NCBI RefSeq assembly: GCF_022095675.1
Contig: NZ_JAHYSG010000029.1
Location: forward strand, 53,377 to 117,376
DNA from: Dactylosporangium sp. AC04546
Lineage (GTDB): Bacteria > Actinomycetota > Actinomycetes > Mycobacteriales > Micromonosporaceae
Reading direction: 5' to 3'
DNA: 64,000 nucleotides
The notes under the pieces were generated by a model. It saw only the letters and a program-made list of their open reading frames with translations, was not told the DNA's origin and did not search any database. The position numbers were made by a program, and so were the translations under genes. The number at the start of each line of letters is the position of its first letter. The first letter of the stretch is position 1. Below are positions 26,068-33,151 of the stretch, in pieces.

Positions 26068-26217
26068 CGTGACCTCCGTTTCGAGCCACCCGTCCGGGTA
26101 GATGCCCGGAGCGAAGATGCCCAAGCTCCGGACATAGATGACAAACGGCATGATTCAACTGCTCCGAAAGTGGGGTTGGAAAGGTACGACGCGAGGCGCG
26201 GCCCGGCCCGGTCCGCC

Positions 26218-26223
26218 TACGCT
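26218..26223 (+). promoter_or_regulatory. -10 hexamer, leaderless start at 26230
   Basis: TACGCT ends 6 nt before the ATG at 26230. Confidence 0.5.
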
Positions 26224-26229
26224 GTCGCC

Positions 26230-26622
26230 ATGATCGAACGCTTGACCCATCAATGGCGGCAAGAGACGGCGGAGCAGGAGGCGGCGGTCGCCGCAGGGAC
26301 CCTGCCGGCGAACGAGGCGTATGCGCGGGTGTTCTTCCCACCGGCGTTCGTCGCCGCGGTTGACGCGGCCCTGGCGGCCTACGAGCAGGAGATCGCAAGC
26401 CTGGATCCGCCGACGGACGAGGCGGTGTGGGTCGCGGTCGAACGGGTCGTGCTCGCGCTCAATGACGTCGACCTGGACTTCGGTCAGCACATCGAGACCA
26501 TGACCCGGGAGGAGCTGAGCGAGTACATCGAGGATGTACTCGCCGCCGCCGGTATCGACGTCGAGGCGTTGCTGAAGCGCCGTGGCGTCGACGAAGCCGC
26601 CGGCGAATGGCGCGACTGGTGA
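26230..26622 (+). CDS. hypothetical protein, 130 aa, acidic helical
   Basis: A leaderless gene (TACGCT 6 nt before ATG) encoding a soluble, acidic, largely helical protein: ERLTHQWRQETAEQEAAVAAG, FVAAVDAALAAYEQEIASLD, and a C-terminal helix TREELSEYIEDVLAAAGIDVEALLKRRG. No family is recognised. Its stop codon lies inside a hairpin shared with the convergent tetR gene. Confidence 0.65.
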   Translation: MIERLTHQWRQETAEQEAAVAAGTLPANEAYARVFFPPAFVAAVDAALAAYEQEIASLDPPTDEAVWVAVERVVLALNDVDLDFGQHIETMTREELSEYIEDVLAAAGIDVEALLKRRGVDEAAGEWRDW

Positions 26623-26668
26623 TCCGCCCCGCAGGTAGACGCGTTCGTCTACCTGCGGGGGCGGATCA
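26620..26668. terminator. bidirectional terminator containing both stop codons
   Basis: A long hairpin (arms 26620-26640 and 26647-26668, loop GCGTTC, one bulged G) separates two convergent genes. The TGA at 26620-26622 and the tetR TAG at 26651-26649 both lie inside the stem, so each message ends within the structure that terminates it. Confidence 0.75.
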
Positions 26669-27218
26669 CGGCCTGACAGGCGCGTAAGAAGGAGCCGGCC
26701 GCGGCCGCCGGGTCGCCGAGGTAGCCGGCGACCATGGCGCCGTCGCGCAGCAGCATCAACTCGTCGGTGACGGCGGCCTGGTCCGGCAGTTCGAGCGGGG
26801 CGATGAGCTGCTCGAACGTCTTCCGATACCAGGCCCGGTGCGCGTCGACCACCCGGCGCACGGGGCTGTCGGGGTCGGGGTATTCGGCCGCGGCGTTGAT
26901 GAACGGGCAGCCGCGGAACCCTGGACTGCAGGCCACCGCACCGAGCCCCTCCGAGATCAGGCGCAGCGCCGTGCCGGCGTCGCCTCCGGCGCGGGCGACC
27001 GCGCCGCCGACGCCCTCGCGCTCGATCGCCGCCCGGCCTTCCAAGTACGCCACGACCAGGTCGTCCTTGGTGCGGAAGTGGCGGTAGAAGGTGACCTTCG
27101 TGGTGCCGACCCGCTCGATGATCTTGTCGGCGCTCACCGCGCGCAGGCCCTGCGCGTAGAAGAGGTCGGAAGCGGCCTCGATCAGGCGCTCCCGTACCGG
27201 CGATGTCACGGTCCCCAT
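26649..27218 (-). CDS. TetR family transcriptional regulator
   Basis: A 189-residue regulator. The N-terminal domain is RERLIEAASDLFYAQGLRAVSADKIIERVGTTKVTFYRHFRTKDDLVVAYL. The C-terminal domain contains CSPGFRGCPFINAAAEYPDPDSPVRRVVDAHRAWY, the CPFxNAAAE motif of the YxaF/LmrA-like TetR group. It faces a small membrane-protein gene across 104 bp carrying two palindromes and probably represses that gene. Confidence 0.9.
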   Translation of the reverse strand: MGTVTSPVRERLIEAASDLFYAQGLRAVSADKIIERVGTTKVTFYRHFRTKDDLVVAYLEGRAAIEREGVGGAVARAGGDAGTALRLISEGLGAVACSPGFRGCPFINAAAEYPDPDSPVRRVVDAHRAWYRKTFEQLIAPLELPDQAAVTDELMLLRDGAMVAGYLGDPAAAAGSFLRACQAVIRPRR

Positions 27219-27261
27219 GATACGGACCTCACACTCCCCTTGCGCCGAGCCGCGTCGGCGA

Positions 27262-27292
27262 GCACCATGGTGCCTGCTAGTAGAGTTACTAG
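27262..27292. promoter_or_regulatory. two palindromes in the tetR divergent promoter
   Basis: GCACCATGGTGC (27262-27273, perfect) and CTAGTAGAGTTACTAG (27277-27292, six-base arms, four-base centre). The second overlaps a TAGTCT -10 candidate at 27294-27299 and is the better TetR operator candidate. Confidence 0.55.
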
Positions 27293-27322
27293 TTAGTCTA
27301 CCCTGACCCGACAGGAACGCTC

Positions 27323-27865
27323 ATGACCACTGTTGCTCCCACCGCCGCCGGCATTGCCGCGGTGCTCCGGCGGCTGTACCTCGTACGCTTCGGGTTCGCT
27401 CTCGTCTGGGCGGTACTGCTGTTCGCGTCCGCGTCCACTCTTGGGCCGCTGAGCGTGTCGCTGCTGGTGCTGTATCCACTCTTCGACGTGGCCGCCGCCG
27501 TTCTCGACGCCCGTTCGTCCCGGGCGGCCAGCCTCTACGTGAACATCGCGATCAGCTCGCTCGCCGCGATCGGCCTGGCCGTCGCCTCGTCGGACGGCAT
27601 TCCGGCAGTCCTGCGGGTCTGGGGAGTCTGGGCGATCGTGTCGGGACTCGTGCAGCTCGTCGTCGGCGCCAGCCGGCGTCGCCTGGGCGGCCAGTGGGCG
27701 ATGATCATCAGCGGTGCCATCTCCACGGTCGCGGGGACGTCCTTCGTCCTGCAAGCCGCCCAGGACGGTGCTTCGCTGCGGAGCCTGGCGGGCTACGCCC
27801 TGCTCGGCGGCATCTTCTTCCTCGTCTCGGCCCTGCGCCTCGGCCGCACCGCCGGCGGGCGATGA
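27323..27865 (+). CDS. HdeD/DUF308-like membrane protein
   Basis: A 180-residue protein with about six short hydrophobic segments in the DUF308 pattern (LYLVRFGFALVWAVLLF, SLLVLYPLFDVAAAVLDARSS, VWGVWAIVSGLVQLVVGASRRRLGGQWAMIISGAISTVAGTSF). AGGA precedes the ATG. DUF308 proteins such as HdeD are inner-membrane stress proteins of unclear mechanism. The divergent TetR and its palindromes probably control it. It is followed, 46 bp later, by the chromate-resistance genes, which have their own promoter. Confidence 0.75.
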   Translation: MTTVAPTAAGIAAVLRRLYLVRFGFALVWAVLLFASASTLGPLSVSLLVLYPLFDVAAAVLDARSSRAASLYVNIAISSLAAIGLAVASSDGIPAVLRVWGVWAIVSGLVQLVVGASRRRLGGQWAMIISGAISTVAGTSFVLQAAQDGASLRSLAGYALLGGIFFLVSALRLGRTAGGR

Positions 27866-27891
27866 CACGGCTGCCACCATGCGCATGTGCA

Positions 27892-27916
27892 ACCACGGTT
27901 ACACTAGAACCGTGGT
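27892..27916. promoter_or_regulatory. inverted repeat over the chrB-N promoter and start codon
   Basis: ACCACGGTT, seven bases, AACCGTGGT: nine-base perfect arms. The centre contains most of the -10 hexamer TACACT (27900-27905) and the right arm contains the GTG at 27912. A protein bound here would block RNA polymerase; ChrB-type autoregulation by chromate is the likely reading. Confidence 0.6.
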
Positions 27917-28403
27917 GCAGTGGGTGATGTTGTGCTACCGGCTGCCGCGGGAGCCGTCCACACCGCGGATCACCCTGTGGCGCAAGCTCAAACGGCTCGG
28001 GGTGGCGCAGCTCGCGGACGGGCTCGTCACGCTGCCTGCCGACGCCCGCACTCGTGAGCAGCTGGAGTGGATCGCCGACGAGGTCCTCGAGGCCGGCGGC
28101 GAGGCGTCGATCTGGTTGGCCCGGCCCGCCTCCGCGACGCAGGAGCGCGAGCTGGCGGCGCGGATGGCCGCTGCCCGCGCCGCCGAGTACGACGCGGTGA
28201 CCGCCGAGGCGCGGACCGCGTCGGCGGCGGGGGCACGCGGGGCCCGCCGCACGGGCGAGCGGCTGCGGAGCGAGTTGCACCGCATCGGCCGCCGCGACTT
28301 CTTCCCGCCGCCGCAGCGGGACACCGCCCACGCCGCGGTCCGGGCCCTGCTGGCCGACGCCACGCCACAGGACGCGGACATCGATGTACAGGAGGTGCCG
28401 TGA
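27912..28403 (+). CDS. chromate resistance regulator, ChrB N-terminal domain protein
   Basis: A 163-residue protein from a GTG 6 nt after TACACT. It matches the ChrB N-terminal domain: VMLCYRLPREPSTPRITLWRKLKRLGVAQLADGLVTLPADARTREQLEWIADEV, then GEASIWLARPAS. In many proteobacteria this is fused to the C-terminal ChrB domain as a chromate-sensing regulator; actinobacteria such as Arthrobacter are known to carry the halves separately, as here. Its TGA overlaps the ATG of the C-terminal half. Autoregulation through the inverted repeat over the start is inferred. Confidence 0.85.
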   Translation: MVQWVMLCYRLPREPSTPRITLWRKLKRLGVAQLADGLVTLPADARTREQLEWIADEVLEAGGEASIWLARPASATQERELAARMAAARAAEYDAVTAEARTASAAGARGARRTGERLRSELHRIGRRDFFPPPQRDTAHAAVRALLADATPQDADIDVQEVP

Positions 28404-28849
28404 TGAGATGGGCCACCCGCGCTGGGATCCACATCGACCGGGCGGCGTGCGCCTGGCTGATCCGCCGGTTCCTCGACCCGGACGCCGAGTTCATCTTCGT
28501 CACCGACCCCGGCGATCTGCCGCCGGGCGCGATCGGGTTCGACATGCGTGGGGTGGACCTGTCCCACCATGTCGGTCCGGCCGGTGCGGCCGACTGCAGC
28601 TTCGAGACGATCCTGCGCCGCCACGACCTGACCGACCCGGTGCTGTGGCGCATCGGGCAGATCGTGCACGAGGCCGACCTGGACGACGAGCGCTACGACG
28701 CTCCCGAGGCGCCCGGCCTGGACGTGGTCCTGCGCGGGCTGTCCATGGTGTGCGACGACGAGCGGATGCTGGAGGTGACCGGACCGATCTTCGACGGCCT
28801 GTACGAGTACCAGCGCCGCGCCCTGCTGTTGGGCCGGGAGCCGGCATGA
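28403..28849 (+). CDS. ChrB C-terminal domain protein
   Basis: 148 residues: MRWATRAGIHIDRAACAWLIRRFLDPDAEFIFV is the classic start of the ChrB C-terminal domain, followed by FDMRGVDLSHHVGPAGAADCSFETILRRHDLTDPVLWRIGQIVHEADL with conserved His/Cys/Asp residues, likely metal or oxyanion binding. GGAGG lies 7 nt upstream, inside the previous gene. The start overlaps the chrB-N stop (TGATG) and the stop overlaps the chrA start (ATGA), so the three are translationally coupled. Confidence 0.88.
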   Translation: MRWATRAGIHIDRAACAWLIRRFLDPDAEFIFVTDPGDLPPGAIGFDMRGVDLSHHVGPAGAADCSFETILRRHDLTDPVLWRIGQIVHEADLDDERYDAPEAPGLDVVLRGLSMVCDDERMLEVTGPIFDGLYEYQRRALLLGREPA

Positions 28850-30078
28850 GCTACCTCGACCCACCGAAGCGTGCCGGGCCGGTGACCGGTGGCCGGGCTG
28901 CCGGACCCGATGTGCGGGCCGTGCCACGGAGGGAGTTCCTGGGGTACTTCGTGGGCCTGGGTACCTGGGGGTTCGGCGGACCGATCGCCAGCGTCGGCTA
29001 CATGCAACGCGACCTGGTCGAGCGGCGGGCGTGGCTGTCGCGGCAGGACTTTCTCGACGGCGTCGCACTGGGCCAGACCATGCCCGGCCCCCTCGCCGCG
29101 CAGGTCGTGATGTGGCTCGGGTACCTGCGGGGCCGCACCATCGGCGCGCTGGTCACCGCGGCGGCGTTCATCGCCCCGTCGTTTCTGCTCGTGCTCGCCG
29201 TCGCCGTCGCCTACGCCCACTACCAGGGTCTGCCCGTGGTGCAGGCGCTGTTCCACGGCATCGCCCCCGCCGTGATGGCCATCATCACGGTGGCCGCCTA
29301 CAAGCTGGCCCGGATGACCAACCACCGCGACCTGCGACTGTGGGCGATCAGCTTCGTTCTCGCCGTCGTCACCGCGCTGACCGGCGCGGAGATCGCGCTG
29401 CTGTTCATCGCCGCCGGGCTGCTCATGATCGTTCTCGACGCGCGTCCCGGCTGGCTGCGTCACCCCACCCACGTGGCCTTCGTCGCGGGACAAGGCCTCG
29501 GACCCTCGGCGGGCAAGGCAGTGGCGGGCAAGGCGCTGGCGGCCGTCGGCGGCGGCACCCTGCTGGCCCTCGGCTGGTTCTTCCTCAAGGCCGGCGCGTT
29601 CATCTTCGGCAGCGGCCTGGCCATCGTGCCGTTCCTGCGCGAAGGCGTGGTCCACCAGCACCACTGGCTGACCGACGGGCAGTTCCTCGACGCCGTCGCC
29701 ATGGGCCTGATCACCCCGGGACCGGTCGTCATCACCGCCACCTTCATCGGGTACCTCGTCGCCGGCTGGCAAGGCGCCATCGTCGCCACCGTAGCGATCT
29801 TCACCCCGATCTTCCTCGGCGTGGTGCTACCCGGCCGATGGTTCATCCGCCACCGCGACAACCCACAGATCCAAGCCTTCGTCAAAGGCGCCACCGCCGC
29901 CGCGGCCGGCGCGATCGCCGGCGCCGTGGTGGTGCTGTCCCGCCAGACCATCACCGACTGGCCCTCCCTCGCCATCGCGGTGCTCGCGCTCGGGCTACTG
30001 CTCAAGTGGAAGATCAAGGAGCCGATCCTGGTCGGGCTCGGTGCGGCCGCCGGGCTTGCCATGCACTGGCCCTGGTGA
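28846..30078 (+). CDS. chrA: chromate efflux transporter ChrA
   Basis: A 410-residue CHR-superfamily transporter with two homologous halves. Half one: FVGLGTWGFGGPIASVGYMQRDLV and GVALGQTMPGPLAAQVVMWLGYLRG. Half two: LKAGAFIFGSGLAIVPFLREGVV and AVAMGLITPGPVVITATFIGYLVAG. The paired GxFGGP/GSG and PGP motifs are the family hallmark. About ten to twelve membrane segments. ChrA exports chromate in exchange for or driven by proton motive force. It is last in the chrB-N/chrB-C/chrA operon with a 4-bp overlap. A weak hairpin (GGTCCC.../GGGACC, ~30129-30148) may end the transcript. Confidence 0.93.
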   Translation: MSYLDPPKRAGPVTGGRAAGPDVRAVPRREFLGYFVGLGTWGFGGPIASVGYMQRDLVERRAWLSRQDFLDGVALGQTMPGPLAAQVVMWLGYLRGRTIGALVTAAAFIAPSFLLVLAVAVAYAHYQGLPVVQALFHGIAPAVMAIITVAAYKLARMTNHRDLRLWAISFVLAVVTALTGAEIALLFIAAGLLMIVLDARPGWLRHPTHVAFVAGQGLGPSAGKAVAGKALAAVGGGTLLALGWFFLKAGAFIFGSGLAIVPFLREGVVHQHHWLTDGQFLDAVAMGLITPGPVVITATFIGYLVAGWQGAIVATVAIFTPIFLGVVLPGRWFIRHRDNPQIQAFVKGATAAAAGAIAGAVVVLSRQTITDWPSLAIAVLALGLLLKWKIKEPILVGLGAAAGLAMHWPW

Positions 30079-30263
30079 ACGCGTGGAGCCCCGATGAGCA
30101 CAGTGCCGGCCGGGTGAATCAGGGGGTGGTCCCCGGCCCCCGGGACCGAGACGACTCCGGCGTTCGCTGCCCGCCGCCCTAGCATCAACTCGTTGCCTCC
30201 ACTCGACCGGTTTGTCTGCCCTGATGCGGCGGCAACCGACGTGTTCGAGAAGAGGACCGACTG

Positions 30264-32147
30264 ATGCACGGACGGCTTGCGGCGTGGCTGGTACGGCTCA
30301 GTCCGCCGCCATTCGCGGTAGGGGTCGCGGTCGGCTTTGGGTTCGTCGCCGTGGAGACCCTGTTGGTCTACCCGTTGCGTCAGATCGCTCCCATCGGAGC
30401 GCTGGCCATCGTCTACCTGCCCGGCGTGCTCGTCGTCGCCACGGTGTGGGGCTTGTGGCTGGGCGTCGCGACGTCGATCGCCAGCGCGGTCGCGTTCGAC
30501 TTCTTCCACACCCCGCCGTTCTGGCGCTTCGAGACGGAGGACTGGCGGGACTGGCTCGGGCTCTCGGTGTACCTCATGGTCGCCGGGATCGCCAGCTCCC
30601 TGGCGCAACTGGCCCGCGCGCGGGCGGCCGAGACCATCGAACGGCGCCGGGAGACCGACGCGGTCGCCGAGCTGACCCAGCTCATCCTCGGCGCCGACAA
30701 CGTCCGGGCGGTACTTCCCGACGTCTCCGACCGGATCGCCCATGCCATGCGGCTGCCGTACGCGGCGATCGAGCTCGACGCGGTCCCGCCCCGTGAGGAC
30801 CAGATCCAGCTGCCGCTGCGGCCCGGCGCGCTCGTCGTGCCCGCCGACCTGCCGGACCGCGTCGTGGAACGGCTGCGGGACGGGGTCGTGCCCGGGTTGG
30901 CGACCGTGTTGCGGGCCGGCAGCTCGCTGCAGGCCAGCCGGACCGAACTGGAGGCGCTCCTCACACAACAGGCAGCGCTGCGGCGGGTGGCGGAGCTCGT
31001 GGCCCGCGGCGTCGCGCCCGCCGAACTCACCGCCGCGGTCGCCGCCGAGGCCGCCGAGCTGTTCGACGCGGACTCCACACAGGTACAGCGCCGGGAGGAT
31101 GCCAGCACCGTGACCGTCGTCGCCGAGTACCGCAGGAACCCGCAAACCGAGCCGAGGCTGGGCAGGCGGCTCGACACCGCCGGCGGCGTCGCGTCGCTGG
31201 TGCTGCGCGAATCCCGCCCGGCCCGGCTGGACTCGTACGAGGACAGCGTCGGCACGCTCGCCGACCTCGCCCGCGCCGCGGGCATCCACGCCTCCGCCGG
31301 CGCGCCGATCATCGTCGACGGCCAGGTCTGGGGCGTTCTCGTCGCCCTGTGGAGCCGGCCCGTCGCGCTGCCACCCGGCACCGAGCACGAGCTTGCCCGG
31401 TTCACCGGACTCGTCGCGACCGCGATCGGCAACTCCGAGAGCCGTGCGGAGCTCACCGCGTCACGCGCCCGGCTCGTCTTCGCCGCGGACGAAGCCCGCC
31501 GCGGCATCGAACGCGACCTGCACGACAGCGTGCAGCAACGACTCATCTCGCTCGGGCTCGAACTCCGCTTCGCCGAGGCGCTGGTGCCCAAGGAGCTCGG
31601 CGAGGTACGGTCCCGGCTGCTGGACACCGCCGCCGGACTGTCCGGCGCCTTCGACGACCTCCAGCGGATCGTCCGCGGGATCCATCCGGCGCTGCTCTCC
31701 CAGGGCGGGCTGGGCTCCGCGATCAAGGCGCTCGCCCGCCGCTGCCCGGTGCCGGTGGCGGTCCACTCCTGGCCGAACCATCGCCTGCCCGGCTACGTCG
31801 AGGTCGCCGCCTACTACGTGGTCACCGAGGCGCTCGCCAACTCGGCCAAGCACGCCAACGCCTCGATCATCGACGTGGAACTCGACATCCTCGCCGACGG
31901 ACCGGGCTCGGACGGATCGTCGCAGGGCGAGGTCCTCAGCGTGACCGTCCGCGACGACGGCGGTGGTGGCGCGGACCTGCGTCAGGGCACCGGCCTGGCC
32001 GCCGTGCGCGACCGCGTCGAGGCACTCGGCGGCACGCTGTCGCTGACCAGCCCGGCCGGCCGCGGCACCTCCCTCAGCGTGCAACTGCCGCTGGACGTCC
32101 AAGACCGGCAGGCCGCGGAGGCCTACTGGTCGTTCGGTGGGACGTGA
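30264..32147 (+). CDS. sensor histidine kinase, DUF4118-GAF-HisKA_3-HATPase
   Basis: 627 residues. N-terminal membrane unit of about four helices (residues ~15-115, KdpD-like DUF4118) with a coiled-coil exit; a GAF domain at about 270-400; HisKA_3 block IERDLHDSVQQRLISLGLELR with phospho-accepting His420; and a HATPase domain (TEALANSAKHANAS, VRDDGGGGADLRQGTGLAAVRDRVEALGG). This is the NarL-type kinase class that pairs with LuxR-type response regulators. No response regulator lies in the window, so it is an orphan. Its stimulus may relate to the preceding chromate genes only by position. Confidence 0.9.
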   Translation: MHGRLAAWLVRLSPPPFAVGVAVGFGFVAVETLLVYPLRQIAPIGALAIVYLPGVLVVATVWGLWLGVATSIASAVAFDFFHTPPFWRFETEDWRDWLGLSVYLMVAGIASSLAQLARARAAETIERRRETDAVAELTQLILGADNVRAVLPDVSDRIAHAMRLPYAAIELDAVPPREDQIQLPLRPGALVVPADLPDRVVERLRDGVVPGLATVLRAGSSLQASRTELEALLTQQAALRRVAELVARGVAPAELTAAVAAEAAELFDADSTQVQRREDASTVTVVAEYRRNPQTEPRLGRRLDTAGGVASLVLRESRPARLDSYEDSVGTLADLARAAGIHASAGAPIIVDGQVWGVLVALWSRPVALPPGTEHELARFTGLVATAIGNSESRAELTASRARLVFAADEARRGIERDLHDSVQQRLISLGLELRFAEALVPKELGEVRSRLLDTAAGLSGAFDDLQRIVRGIHPALLSQGGLGSAIKALARRCPVPVAVHSWPNHRLPGYVEVAAYYVVTEALANSAKHANASIIDVELDILADGPGSDGSSQGEVLSVTVRDDGGGGADLRQGTGLAAVRDRVEALGGTLSLTSPAGRGTSLSVQLPLDVQDRQAAEAYWSFGGT

Positions 32148-32245
32148 CGCCGCGGAGCCGTGCTCCTTCGAACCTTTCCAGGGCCATTGGTGTACGACGA
32201 TGTAGCGCGCGCCGCGCGCCGTTGCCGTCCACCAGGGAGGCCCGC

Positions 32246-33151
32246 ATGCGACGCCTTGCCGTCCTCGCCACCTTGTCCGTCACCACACTCCTGCTCGTCC
32301 ATCCGGCCAGCGCCTCGGCCGAGGGCATCATCTCCTCGCTGTCGGTCTCCCCCTCCACGGTCCGCGACGGTGCGTCCGCACAGGGAACCGTGACGCTGCT
32401 CCCCGACGCGACCCCCACGACGGTGCTGCTCTTCAGCAGCGACCCGTCGGTCGCCACGGTGCCGTCCTCCGTCGTCGCACCGGCCGGCCAGAGCACCGTC
32501 TCGTTCACGATCACCACGAACGCCGCCGCCCCGCCGACCATCGTGCAGATCACCGCCGCCGTCCAGAACATTCCGCGTACGGCCAACCTCTCGGTGAACG
32601 CGGCGACCCCGCCGGGCCCGTCACTGTCGTCGGTGTCCGTCAGCCCGTCCAGTCTCACCGGCGGCAGCCCGGCGACCGGGACGGTCACCTTCACCGGCGC
32701 CACGGACGGGGCGGTCGTGCAGTTGTCGAGCAGCGACCCGACCCTCGTCCAGGTCCCGTCGGAGACGGTCGTGAGCGGCGGGGCCTCGAGCGGCGCGTTC
32801 GCCGTGACCACGTCCGCGGTCGCCGCCACCACGACGGTCACCATCACCGCCAGGTGGTTCGCCGTCACCCGGACGACGACGATCACCCTCACCCCCGGCA
32901 CGCCGGCGCCCGCGGACCGGGTGGCCATCACGAAGGCCAGATGGAAGGCGCGGCTGCTCACGATCGAGGCGACGAGCACGAACCCGAACGCGATCCTGTC
33001 CGTCTACTCGCAGTCGGGCGCCTTCATGTTCACCCTGACCAACAAGGGCGGCGGCCGCTACGCCGACCAGCGCGGCTGGGTCTTCAACCCACAGGTCGTC
33101 ACGGTCCGCAGCAACCTCGGAGGCTCGGCAACGGCGACCCTCACCAGCTAG
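32246..33151 (+). CDS. secreted protein with two Ig-like beta-sandwich repeats
   Basis: A 301-residue precursor; AGGGAGG precedes the ATG at 32246. Signal peptide MRRLAVLATLSVTTLLLVHP..., cleavage near SASA-EGI. Two homologous ~90-residue repeats begin ISSLSVSPSTVRDGASAQGTVTL and LSSVSVSPSSLTGGSPATGTVTF, each with SSDPxxxxVPS and a final TVTI-type strand. A ~65-residue C-terminal domain, ITKARWKARLLTIEATSTNPNA, follows. Such repeats usually mediate surface or carbohydrate contacts; no catalytic motif is seen. Its stop overlaps the stop of the convergent gene at CTAG. Confidence 0.75.
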   Translation: MRRLAVLATLSVTTLLLVHPASASAEGIISSLSVSPSTVRDGASAQGTVTLLPDATPTTVLLFSSDPSVATVPSSVVAPAGQSTVSFTITTNAAAPPTIVQITAAVQNIPRTANLSVNAATPPGPSLSSVSVSPSSLTGGSPATGTVTFTGATDGAVVQLSSSDPTLVQVPSETVVSGGASSGAFAVTTSAVAATTTVTITARWFAVTRTTTITLTPGTPAPADRVAITKARWKARLLTIEATSTNPNAILSVYSQSGAFMFTLTNKGGGRYADQRGWVFNPQVVTVRSNLGGSATATLTS

